The notes beneath the pieces are model-generated. The model saw nothing but the letters and a program-made list of their open reading frames with translations, made no database searches and was not told the DNA's origin. This document shows positions 1 to 6,227 of a stretch of 7,019 bases of DNA, piece by piece (the first letter of the stretch is position 1; each line of letters begins with the position of its first letter). The translations under genes were made by a program, and so were the position numbers. Source of the DNA: an uncultured Methylococcaceae bacterium (GTDB lineage Bacteria; Pseudomonadota; Gammaproteobacteria; Methylococcales; Methylomonadaceae); NCBI GenBank assembly GCA_903903765.1, contig CAIVAH010000184.1, positions 1-7,019 on the forward strand, written 5' to 3'.

Positions 1-342
1 CGCTTTACCGATTTTCTTTTCTACCATTAACTCAATCGGTAGACCATGACAATCCCAGCCAGGTACATAAGGCACATCAAAACCACTCAGGGTTTTAGAC
101 TTGATAATAAAATCTTTTAAAACCTTATTAACGGCATGACCAATATGAATTTCTCCGTTTGCATACGGTGGGCCATCATGCAATATAAACGGCGGACGCC
201 CAGCAAACGTAGCTCTAATCTTTTGATATAAACCAGCTTCAGTCCATTTCTTTAAGCGCTCTGGTTCGCGTTGAGCCAAATTTCCTTTCATAGGAAACTC
301 AGTGTTGGGTAAGTTGAGGGTCTTTTTATAATCTAGAGTCAT
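1..342 (-). CDS. ileS: Isoleucyl-tRNA synthetase, N-terminal fragment (cut by window edge)
   Basis: Class I aminoacyl-tRNA synthetase that charges tRNA-Ile in the cytoplasm. Only codons 1-114 are present; the reading frame is open to base 1 and the full protein should be about 900-950 aa. My translation gives the N-terminal segment typical of bacterial IleRS ([20 protein letters not shown] at residues 1-20). The catalytic-site entry segment [16 protein letters not shown] is at 55-70, with the class I HIGH signature as HIGH at 66-69. [10 protein letters not shown] follows at about 95-104. The start is fixed by homology and by the ATGA overlap: its ATG (342-340) shares bases with the TGA stop of ribF (341-339), which suggests translational coupling. 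It is downstream of murJ and ribF on the same strand, the usual gammaproteobacterial order. Identity is certain. The editing and zinc-binding parts lie outside the window. Confidence 0.97.
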   Translation of the reverse strand, partial: MTLDYKKTLNLPNTEFPMKGNLAQREPERLKKWTEAGLYQKIRATFAGRPPFILHDGPPYANGEIHIGHAVNKVLKDFIIKSKTLSGFDVPYVPGWDCHGLPIELMVEKKIGKA

Positions 343-1280
343 AACCTTTTTATCTCAGCAAAAATCTTTTTAGTCTCAGCCACATCTTTTAATATTTGGG
401 CTTTTAGTTCTTCTATTGAATTGAATCGTAATTCATTTCTAATCTTTTTATGAAAATGTACTTCTACATAATGCCCATAGATTTCCTTATCAAAATCGAA
501 TAGATACGTTTCTAAAATAACTTTAGATCCGCCATCTACCGTTGGACGCGTCCCGACATTAGCCACACCCTCAAACACGACCCCATCAATCCCTGACATA
601 GTGACCGCAAACACCCCATTAATCGGCGTATTTTTTCTAAACATCTGTATATTAGCGGTAGGAAAACCAATCGTTCGGCCACGCTTATCGCCATGCGCTA
701 CTCGACCGCAGATAGAATAATGATGTCCTAGCAAAACTTCTGCTTGCGCTAAATCACCGGCATTTAAGGCATCTCTAATCAAAGTACTGCTTACCCGCAC
801 ACCGGCAAGTTGATAAGATCCCGTATCATCAACCGTAAAACCTTTCTGCAAGCCCTTTTCCTTAAGCATGGCAAAATTACCGCGTCGCGCTTTGCCAAAC
901 CGAAAATCATCACCCACCACTAAATGCTTAACATTGAGTTTATTAATTAAAACACTATCAATAAACTCTTCCGCATCACAGTTTGCAAAGACACGATTAA
1001 AACCGACTATTAATAAGTTATCAACTGGTAATTTAGTAAACTGTATGACTTTCTCGCGCAAACACATCAACCGAGAGGGAGCATTATCGCCTAAAAAATA
1101 TTCTAAAGGTTGCGGCTCAAAAGTCATGACCACCACGGGTAAACCTAAGGCTTTGCCACGCTCCGCCAGCTTTTTAATCACGGCTTGATGCCCCAAGTGT
1201 AAGCCATCAAAATTACCAATAGTCAAAACACAGCCATTACTAAATGACTCTAAATGAGATAAGCCTCTAATTAAATGCAT
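339..1280 (-). CDS. ribF: Bifunctional riboflavin kinase / FAD synthetase
   Basis: Cytoplasmic enzyme that phosphorylates riboflavin to FMN and adenylates FMN to FAD. The N-terminal FMN adenylyltransferase domain (about 1-180) shows the nucleotidyltransferase motif [10 protein letters not shown] at 22-31, GDDFRFG at 123-129 and SSTLIRDAL at 164-172. The C-terminal riboflavin kinase domain (about 185-305) shows [10 protein letters not shown] at 201-210, [11 protein letters not shown] at about 238-248, and ETYLFDFD at 257-264, which carries the glutamate expected to be catalytic. The product is 313 aa, the same length as E. coli RibF, if it begins at the ATG at 1280 (MHLIRG). A GTG at 1322 could add 14 residues, but these resemble nothing in the family and have no Shine-Dalgarno sequence. 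The chosen ATG also lacks a good one, so homology decides. It lies 47 bp after murJ and overlaps ileS by four bases, so the three are probably cotranscribed. Confidence 0.97.
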   Translation of the reverse strand: MHLIRGLSHLESFSNGCVLTIGNFDGLHLGHQAVIKKLAERGKALGLPVVVMTFEPQPLEYFLGDNAPSRLMCLREKVIQFTKLPVDNLLIVGFNRVFANCDAEEFIDSVLINKLNVKHLVVGDDFRFGKARRGNFAMLKEKGLQKGFTVDDTGSYQLAGVRVSSTLIRDALNAGDLAQAEVLLGHHYSICGRVAHGDKRGRTIGFPTANIQMFRKNTPINGVFAVTMSGIDGVVFEGVANVGTRPTVDGGSKVILETYLFDFDKEIYGHYVEVHFHKKIRNELRFNSIEELKAQILKDVAETKKIFAEIKRL

Positions 1281-1320
1281 TATTTTTTGATGTAGAAAAG
1301 ACTTTTTTATTCTATCACGC

Positions 1321-1338
1321 ACCGCGTTTAAATGCGGT
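1321..1338. repeat. Near-perfect 18-bp palindrome at the murJ stop codon
   Basis: ACCGCGTTTAAATGCGGT is an inverted repeat with a single G:T pair, centred between 1329 and 1330. It contains the murJ TAA (1330-1328) and lies in the 47-bp murJ-ribF gap. On the minus strand no T-run follows it, so it is not an intrinsic terminator. It could be an RNA hairpin marking the end of murJ, or chance. Confidence 0.4.
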
Positions 1339-2869
1339 AGTCATCCGCTAAATGTCGCCAACGTAAACCGGATAATAATAAAGTAGCACTATAAATTACC
1401 AAACCAATTAAGATCCATTTTAACAACTGGATAACCCGCTCAGTAGATTGCCAATCTTGCCACCAATTAACATCAACCCAATAATACAAGGCGACAAACA
1501 TAAATGAACTCGCCAATATCACGCGAGCAAAAAACCACCCCCAACCCGGTGTAGGACGATAAATCTTTTCTTGACGTAATTTAAATAATAATAAAATCGC
1601 ATTAACCATAGCCCCCAATGAAGTGGCTAAAGCCAGCCCGGCATGTGCTAAAGGAAAGACCAATACCACATTCAATAATAAACTAACTCCCATAGACCAA
1701 AGCCCATAGCGCACCGGAGTTTGCAAGTCATGACGCGAAGTAAATCCTGATACCAATACTCTAATGGCAATATAACCTAACAATCCCGCTGCATAAGCTC
1801 TTAAACTCATTGCCGAATTATGCACGTCTTGCAGACTAAATTCTTTATACTGAAACAAGGTTGAAACCATTGGCTCTGCCAACACTACTAAACCAATAGT
1901 CGCAGGCATCCCTAACAAAAATACCAAACGCAAGCCCCAATCTAAGGTATTAGCAAAAGCCCCTGAAGATTTTTCAGCAAAACTTTTTGCTAAGCGAGGC
2001 AAAATAACGGTACCAAGAGCCAAGCCCAGCATGCCTACTGGAAACTCAACTAAACGATCAGAATAATATAACCAAGAAACACTACCCACTGTTAAAAAAG
2101 AAGCAATCAATGTATCCAATAACAAATTAATCTGTGTTACCGAAACACTAAAAATAGCAGGTAAAACTTGTCTCAACATTTTTTTTACTTCAGGATCACT
2201 GCCGCCCCATTTAAATCGAGGTAACAAACCTACACTTAACAAAGCAGGGACTTGAAATAATAACTGCACCACTCCGGCCGCAAAAACTCCCCAAGCCAAA
2301 GCCGTAACTGGCTGAGACATTAATGGAGCCCACCAAATCGCCGCGATGATCATGCAAATATTTAACAAAGCAGGTGTTAAAGCGGGCACCACAAATTTAC
2401 CATAGGCATTTAATAATCCGCCCGCAAAAGCCACTAAACCGATAAAAAACAAATACGGCAAACAAATTCGCAACAATATAGAGGCTAACTCAAATTGTAC
2501 GCCTTGCAACGCAAAACCAGGCGCTATTAAAAATATGATAATCGGAGTAGACAATACACCCAAGACCGTTAAAACCAACAAACAGACAGCTAAAGTTCCG
2601 GCCGCTCTATCGATAAAGGCTTGTATAACTACCTTAACACCCTGCTCTTTGTAATCAGCTATAATCGGCACAAAAGCATGTGCAAAAGCACCTTCTGCAA
2701 ATAAACGCCGAAAAAAGTTGGGGATTTTGAAAGCGACAAAAAAGGCATCCGTTGCAACATCAACACCGAATAATCTTGCTATTAACATATCCCGGATAAA
2801 ACCCAGTATGCGTGAAATTAAGGTCATACTGCTAACTAAAACAGTAGATTTAAAAAGTTGCCTACCCAA
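1328..2869 (-). CDS. murJ: Lipid II flippase MurJ (MVF family, TTG start)
   Basis: Inner-membrane flippase that moves lipid II, the peptidoglycan precursor, across the cytoplasmic membrane. It is a polytopic protein of the MOP/MVF superfamily, normally about 14 transmembrane helices; hydrophobic segments run through its whole length. With a TTG start at 2869 it is 513 aa (E. coli 511) and begins MGRQLFKSTVLVSSM, aligning with the E. coli N-terminus. The family residues needed for function are present: R20, R26, D41 and R54 match E. coli R18, R24, D39 and R52, and the conserved SDRLVEFP loop carries the equivalent of R270. The TTG is preceded by AAGGG six bases upstream. An ATG at 2929 would add 20 non-homologous residues (MHYLFKCYYC...) and would place coding sequence across the rpsT promoter, so I reject it. 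It is probably the first gene of a murJ-ribF-ileS transcript. Confidence 0.95.
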   Translation of the reverse strand: MGRQLFKSTVLVSSMTLISRILGFIRDMLIARLFGVDVATDAFFVAFKIPNFFRRLFAEGAFAHAFVPIIADYKEQGVKVVIQAFIDRAAGTLAVCLLVLTVLGVLSTPIIIFLIAPGFALQGVQFELASILLRICLPYLFFIGLVAFAGGLLNAYGKFVVPALTPALLNICMIIAAIWWAPLMSQPVTALAWGVFAAGVVQLLFQVPALLSVGLLPRFKWGGSDPEVKKMLRQVLPAIFSVSVTQINLLLDTLIASFLTVGSVSWLYYSDRLVEFPVGMLGLALGTVILPRLAKSFAEKSSGAFANTLDWGLRLVFLLGMPATIGLVVLAEPMVSTLFQYKEFSLQDVHNSAMSLRAYAAGLLGYIAIRVLVSGFTSRHDLQTPVRYGLWSMGVSLLLNVVLVFPLAHAGLALATSLGAMVNAILLLFKLRQEKIYRPTPGWGWFFARVILASSFMFVALYYWVDVNWWQDWQSTERVIQLLKWILIGLVIYSATLLLSGLRWRHLADDYRI

Positions 2870-2964
2870 GAGAATCCCTTTTTCCAAATGTTTATGTTGA
2901 CAATAATAGCATTTAAAAAGATAATGCACGGCTATTTACTAACATATCAACACATTGAGACACT
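2870..2964. other. Divergent murJ/rpsT intergenic region
   Basis: These 95 bp separate the divergent murJ and rpsT genes. The region holds the strong rpsT promoter and the murJ ribosome binding site (AAGGG at 2880-2876). On the minus strand, TTGATA (2950-2945) and CATTAT (2926-2921), 18 bp apart, form a weaker candidate promoter for murJ. Its -10 lies on the same bases as the rpsT -10, so the two promoters would exclude each other. The murJ promoter is tentative. Confidence 0.45.
2897..2925 (+). promoter_or_regulatory. Sigma-70 promoter of rpsT
   Basis: A perfect -35 hexamer TTGACA (2897-2902) is separated by 17 bp from GATAAT (2920-2925), a five-of-six match to the -10 consensus. Transcription should begin near 2932, giving a leader of about 33 nt. 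A strong constitutive promoter is what is expected for a ribosomal protein gene. The ribosome binding site is modest: TTGAGA, with GAG five bases before the ATG. Confidence 0.85.
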
Positions 2965-3228
2965 ATGGCTAATACAGCACAAGCTAAAAAACGCGCGAAA
3001 CAAGCGGAAAAAAGCCGTATTCGCAACGCCGGACAACGTAGTAATCTACGTACATTTGTAAAAAAAGTACTTGCAGCCGTTAACGCTGGCGACAAAGAAA
3101 AAGCTCAAGCCGCCTTTAAAGTTGTAATTCCTATTATTGACTCAGCAGTCAACAAAGGCATTATCCATAAAAATAAAGCAGCACGCGGCAAAAGCAGACT
3201 CAATTCAAAAGTGAAAGCTATCGCTTAA
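2965..3228 (+). CDS. rpsT: 30S ribosomal protein S20
   Basis: Small-subunit protein that binds 16S rRNA early in 30S assembly. It is 87 aa, exactly the E. coli length, and very basic, rich in Lys, Arg and Ala. Family hallmarks are visible: [20 protein letters not shown] at the N-terminus, [19 protein letters not shown] in the middle, and the conserved [15 protein letters not shown] near residues 65-79. It starts with ATG, whereas E. coli rpsT uses UUG as part of its poor-initiation autoregulation; whether S20 represses its own mRNA here cannot be told. Three in-frame stops follow in tandem (TAA TAA TGA, 3226-3234). It is a single-gene transcript with its own promoter upstream and a terminator downstream, divergent from murJ as in many gammaproteobacteria. 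Confidence 0.98.
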   Translation: MANTAQAKKRAKQAEKSRIRNAGQRSNLRTFVKKVLAAVNAGDKEKAQAAFKVVIPIIDSAVNKGIIHKNKAARGKSRLNSKVKAIA

Positions 3229-3250
3229 TAATGACTACTTTCGCTTTATT

Positions 3251-3279
3251 AAAGCCGGGGCCCAAAACTCCGGCTTTTT
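3251..3279 (+). terminator. Rho-independent terminator of rpsT, possibly bidirectional
   Basis: AAAGCCGGGG (3251-3260) pairs with CTCCGGCTTT (3268-3277) as a ten-pair stem containing one G-U, around a seven-base loop. A run of five T spans 3275-3279. It ends rpsT. It also lies 10 bp beyond the stop of the convergent ABC ATPase gene, so the same hairpin may stop that transcript, although its minus-strand T-run is only three bases. Confidence 0.9.
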
Positions 3280-3288
3280 AGTCTTCGT

Positions 3289-4029
3289 TTACAAGAGTCG
3301 CTTTATATCAGGATAATCATCAAGCAACTGTTGCCGAAATTCCTCAATAGCTTGCTCATTATTCCGAACTGCCCTATCAATAGGCACAGTGATTTCTGCA
3401 ACAACCCTCATAGGGGCCGCTGATAAAAATACCAAGCGATCCGCTAAAGCAATAGCTTCTCTTAAATCATGCGTAACAAACAATACCGTATGTGGGCGCT
3501 TTTGCCACAACACCAACAACAAGTCCCTAACCTGCCTCGCGGTCGGCGCATCTAAAGATACAAATGGCTCATCCATCAACAATAAATCCGGATTAACCGC
3601 AAAAGCTCTAATCAAAGCGACTCGACGACTCATGCCTAAAGACAATCTTTCTGGATATGCATGTTGAAATTGCGTCAATTGCATCACATCAAGTAATTGA
3701 TCAATCAAATAAGCATTTTGAAACCGCTCTTGGACTAACTCGATATTTTGGCGGACTGTCCGCCACGGCAATAGACGCGGATTTTGAAACACATAGCCTA
3801 TTTTAAAAGAAGCACCTGATAACCCAACGCCAATCTCTCCAACAAAATCCTGATCCAACCCAGCAATAATATTTAACAAGGTGGTTTTACCACAACCTGA
3901 AGGCCCCACTAAACATACAAACTCATTAGATGGAATGATTAACTTGAAATCTGCAATGGCTAAATGCTCTATAGACTGACCAACAGCAAGAAATCTTTTG
4001 CTAGAAACCGTTATATTAACCAAACTCAC
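3289..4029 (-). CDS. ABC importer ATPase, NitT/TauT (SsuB/TauB) type, atypical signature motif
   Basis: Cytoplasmic nucleotide-binding subunit that should power the permease encoded just upstream. With a 246-aa product the motifs are: Walker A GPSGCGKTT at 42-50, Q-loop with FQNPRLLPW around Q82, signature LSLGM at 129-133, Walker B LLLMDE at 149-154, D-loop SLDA just after, and switch histidine H187 in THD. LPW after the Q-loop is typical of the nitrate/sulfonate/taurine group. The signature departs from LSGGQ at the third and fifth positions but keeps the serine and the following glycine, so it is probably active. Start choice: GTG at 4029 gives a GTGA overlap with the permease stop and has AAGG eight bases upstream. 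GTG at 4038 (249 aa) overlaps that AAGG, so I consider it less likely. It is the last gene of a three-gene operon. The substrate is unknown. Confidence 0.92.
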   Translation of the reverse strand: MSLVNITVSSKRFLAVGQSIEHLAIADFKLIIPSNEFVCLVGPSGCGKTTLLNIIAGLDQDFVGEIGVGLSGASFKIGYVFQNPRLLPWRTVRQNIELVQERFQNAYLIDQLLDVMQLTQFQHAYPERLSLGMSRRVALIRAFAVNPDLLLMDEPFVSLDAPTARQVRDLLLVLWQKRPHTVLFVTHDLREAIALADRLVFLSAAPMRVVAEITVPIDRAVRNNEQAIEEFRQQLLDDYPDIKRLL

Positions 4030-4772
4030 TTTCGCCACCTTAAAGCGCGCTGATCTAAAGGCTTGAGAAGCAAAATCTCAATTAATTGAATAACACCAAC
4101 AAAAGCCAAGGTATAAGCCAAAATACTAGCCACATCAAACATCTGAAAAAATAAATGTAACTGGTAACCCATACCATTACTTCTCCCTAACAACTCCACT
4201 ACTAAAATAATTTTCCAAATTAACGCTAAACCTGAACGAGTAGCCCCCATTACGAAAGGATGTAATTGAGGCCATATTATTTCTAGCAAAACCTTTCGTT
4301 TACTTAACCGATAAGAACGAGCCATATCCATTAAATCTTGATCCAAAGCCCGAGTGCCTTCTCTAATAGTAACAATCACATTGGGCAATTTATTAACTAC
4401 TACCGCTAAAATAGCCGCAGACTCCACCAAACCAAACCAGACATAACACAAAATAATTGTCACTAAGGCGGGCACATTTAAAAAAACCACCAGCCAGTTA
4501 TCAAAAAATGCATCTAACTTTTTATTGCACCCTAAAGCAATACCTATAGCACAACCTAATAACATAGCAATTGAAAAACTAACCATTAAGCGCAACAATG
4601 TCATACCCAAATGATAAGGCAAATCACCCGTTACGCAAGCCCGCCAAAAAACCTTGGCGACCAACCCAGGTTCTGGAAAAGTCATACTATTTAAATATAT
4701 TGCCAAACCCTGCCAAGCTAATATCAAAACCAACAAAGACAAAATAGGCAAAACTGACTTTAACGTATTCAA
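4026..4772 (-). CDS. ABC importer permease, NitT/TauT (SsuC/TauC) type, TTG start
   Basis: Inner-membrane subunit of a binding-protein-dependent importer, 248 aa, the usual size for SsuC/TauC-like permeases. Six likely membrane segments lie at about 7-27, 60-82, 93-114, 115-134, 176-197 and 212-238. The cytoplasmic EAA-type coupling loop sits between the fourth and fifth, around DMARSYRLSKRKVLLEIIWP, followed by a short P-x-x-MGATRSGLALIWK stretch typical of the BPD_transp_1 family. The start is TTG at 4772, one base after the binding-protein stop. An in-frame stop lies three codons upstream, and the first ATG (residue 30) would remove the first membrane segment. Its Shine-Dalgarno sequence is poor, so translation probably depends on coupling to the upstream gene. 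It overlaps the ATPase gene. The substrate cannot be read from the sequence. Confidence 0.92.
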   Translation of the reverse strand: MNTLKSVLPILSLLVLILAWQGLAIYLNSMTFPEPGLVAKVFWRACVTGDLPYHLGMTLLRLMVSFSIAMLLGCAIGIALGCNKKLDAFFDNWLVVFLNVPALVTIILCYVWFGLVESAAILAVVVNKLPNVIVTIREGTRALDQDLMDMARSYRLSKRKVLLEIIWPQLHPFVMGATRSGLALIWKIILVVELLGRSNGMGYQLHLFFQMFDVASILAYTLAFVGVIQLIEILLLKPLDQRALRWRK

Positions 4773-4773
4773 A

Positions 4774-5763
4774 TTAATCTATTGTCCAGAATGTGCCGTC
4801 CTGAATATGCTCAGCATTACCGGTTAATTTATTTTGACTAACACCTCTTAACACCTGATAGATACTTTCTGCTGCTCGCTGCTCTTCGATTCCCCACTGA
4901 TCAACATCACCCTGACAATACCTCTGACGTAATAAAGCCAATGTTTGCGAATCACTTACACGCGTTAATGGAATAATACTCTGCCAAACTGCATCTTGAG
5001 TACAAATTTTTAACTTTGCCTGACGTAATGCTTTAAAAAAATTATTAAGTTCCGCCTTGTGCGCACGCCCCCAAGCTTGCTTAAAAACATACCCTAAACT
5101 TGGGACATTTAACTTTATGCCTAAGCCTTGTAAAATTTGACGACCATCTACAATTTGCCTATAACCTTGCGTTTCTAGTCGTGCCGCAAAGTGCCAATAG
5201 GTCAATACCGCATCTAAGCGATCTTGCTTAAGTTGCTCGTTTAATAAGGGCGGCGCTCCAAATACCTTATCTACCGATTCACTTAAGTTGACATTTTCTT
5301 TCTGTGCTAACGCTTGCAATAACAACCAATTTTTATCTAACTCCCCACCCGCAATACCTAAATGTTTTCCCTTAAGATCAACAATAGAATAAATCGGGCT
5401 ATTTTTAGGTACAAGCAAAGCACCTGACGTGTTGGAATACGGATAAAAAGTTAAATCTCCCGACGAAGCTCGTATACTCGACACCCATATCCAATCTGAC
5501 ACTATCATATCAACAGAATCTGACTGCAACGCAATCTTGCCAGCCTCTGCATTGGCCAAAGGAATTACCTGCAATGCTATTTCTGAACTGTTGAAAAGTG
5601 GATCAACTTGTAAAACCTGTAATTCCCACTCCAAGGTTCCCAAGGCTTGCACACCAACGCGAATAGCTATTTTATCTGCTGCCCAAGAACTCCCAAGTAC
5701 ACTCAAACACAACCCTAAAAAAATAAATTTTAATATCATTTGTTGATTCCATTGACCCGCCAT
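4774..5763 (-). CDS. Periplasmic substrate-binding protein of the NitT/TauT-type ABC importer
   Basis: Predicted secreted solute-binding protein, first gene of the importer operon. From the ATG at 5763 it is 329 aa. It has a signal peptide: an N-terminal stretch with one lysine, the hydrophobic core FIFLGLCLSVLG at 13-24, and probable cleavage after SSWA near residue 28. There is no lipobox, so it is probably free in the periplasm. The mature part has the SsuA/TauA-like two-lobed layout: an opening strand IRVGVQALG, then DMIVSDWIWVS, LLVPKNSPI with DLKGKHLGIAGG, and FGAPPLLNEQL with DAVLTYWHFAARLE. The last two segments look like family-specific ligand-pocket regions. AGGG six bases before 5763 supports that start. 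ATG at 5790 (338 aa) and ATG at 5739 (321 aa) are alternatives, and all keep the signal peptide. The ligand is unknown. From memory only, AGG-DK-WLLL and YWHFAARLE resemble binding proteins seen in methylotroph and other proteobacterial genomes. Confidence 0.88.
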   Translation of the reverse strand: MAGQWNQQMILKFIFLGLCLSVLGSSWAADKIAIRVGVQALGTLEWELQVLQVDPLFNSSEIALQVIPLANAEAGKIALQSDSVDMIVSDWIWVSSIRASSGDLTFYPYSNTSGALLVPKNSPIYSIVDLKGKHLGIAGGELDKNWLLLQALAQKENVNLSESVDKVFGAPPLLNEQLKQDRLDAVLTYWHFAARLETQGYRQIVDGRQILQGLGIKLNVPSLGYVFKQAWGRAHKAELNNFFKALRQAKLKICTQDAVWQSIIPLTRVSDSQTLALLRQRYCQGDVDQWGIEEQRAAESIYQVLRGVSQNKLTGNAEHIQDGTFWTID

Positions 5764-5887
5764 AAAACACCCTATTCTATCTTTAAGCATGAATTACCGC
5801 GAATTAGATTATTAATGTTACCTATAAAGATTTGCTTTTCTCTCAAGCATGATTTATATTTTTCTTTATTTTAATTTAATCACTTAT

Positions 5888-5900
5888 TTCAACGCTTGAA
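5888..5900. repeat. Short perfect inverted repeat, possible operator
   Basis: TTCAA-CGC-TTGAA is a perfect five-base inverted repeat around a three-base centre. It lies 125 bp upstream of the binding-protein start, where a regulator could bind. No regulator family is assigned, and such short palindromes can arise by chance. Confidence 0.35.
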
Positions 5901-5927
5901 GATAAATGAATTTAGTTTAATTTTAGA

Positions 5928-5958
5928 TTAGCGTTGTAGCTTTGCAAATCAACGTTAG
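5928..5958. repeat. Imperfect inverted repeat with 9-base arms
   Basis: TTAGCGTTG (5928-5936) pairs with CAACGTTAG (5950-5958) around 13 bases, with two G:T positions. The core GCGTTG is the exact reverse complement of CAACGC inside the palindrome at 5888-5900, so the same half-site may recur three times. It could be an operator or an RNA hairpin. No T-run follows, so it is not a terminator. Confidence 0.35.
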
Positions 5959-6072
5959 CTGTTATTCAATTAGTGTTCGAGACCTTAATGGCCAAAAAAG
6001 AGCCGATTTTATCCCGCTGTTCTCGTATTTAATTTTTTAGTAGTATGGTAATTTAACAACTAACATTCTGCG

Positions 6073-6096
6073 CATTGAATCAGTAGATACTCAATG
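6073..6096. repeat. Inverted repeat CATTGA-N12-TCAATG upstream of the FIST gene
   Basis: Perfect six-base arms (6073-6078 and 6091-6096) are separated by 12 bases. The left arm overlaps the weak -35 candidate TTGAAT of the FIST gene. Its position would suit a transcription-factor site, but nothing identifies a factor. Confidence 0.3.
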
Positions 6097-6227
6097 ACAT
6101 ATACTTACTAGTTACCAATGTACCCAAGAGCAAGACATTATCTTTTATCATCATAATGACCAAGTCAATATTTACAGAAAATTAACAATAAAAACCTAAT
6201 TCATAAAACTAGAATTACATTCTCTTC

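Larger units (their letters stand above)
5764..6227. other. AT-rich divergent intergenic region between the ABC operon and the FIST gene
   Basis: These 464 bp are visibly more AT-rich than the flanking genes and contain no open frame of credible length. They must hold the promoters of both divergent genes, but no near-consensus sigma-70 pair is obvious. Weak plus-strand candidates for the FIST gene are TTGAAT (6075-6080) with TATACT (6100-6105), spaced 19 bp, and TTAACA (6182-6187) with TAAAAC (6204-6209), spaced 16 bp. On the minus strand TTGAGA (5846-5841) is a possible -35 without a good -10. Three inverted repeats, listed separately, are possible operator sites. Confidence 0.5.

Noticed and set aside
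868..1188. 106-codon plus-strand frame inside ribF
   Set aside because: Antisense shadow of ribF; the protein shows low-complexity Ser/Thr/Lys composition and no recognisable domain.
1321..1338. murJ-ribF palindrome as an intrinsic terminator
   Set aside because: No T-run follows on the minus strand, and ribF and ileS would be cut off from any visible promoter.
2913..3095. 60-codon minus-strand frame across the rpsT start
   Set aside because: Antisense to rpsT, whose protein identity and promoter are clear.
3389..3667. 92-codon plus-strand frame inside the ABC ATPase gene
   Set aside because: Antisense to a well-supported ATPase with intact motifs; no own start signals or domain.
5537..5746. 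69-codon plus-strand frame inside the binding-protein gene
   Set aside because: Antisense shadow of a clear secreted binding protein.
5784..5858. Repeated AAGCATGA followed by an AT-rich tail (near 5787 and 5845) as a direct-repeat operator
   Set aside because: Only eight shared bases in AT-rich DNA, and one copy overlaps an alternative start codon; too weak to report as a site.
5988..6032. Tiny frame ATG...TAA encoding 14 residues (MAKKEPILSRCSRI), followed by a T-rich stretch
   Set aside because: It has GAG seven bases upstream, but the frame is too short to support as a gene, no attenuator-like hairpin follows, and no family resemblance is evident.
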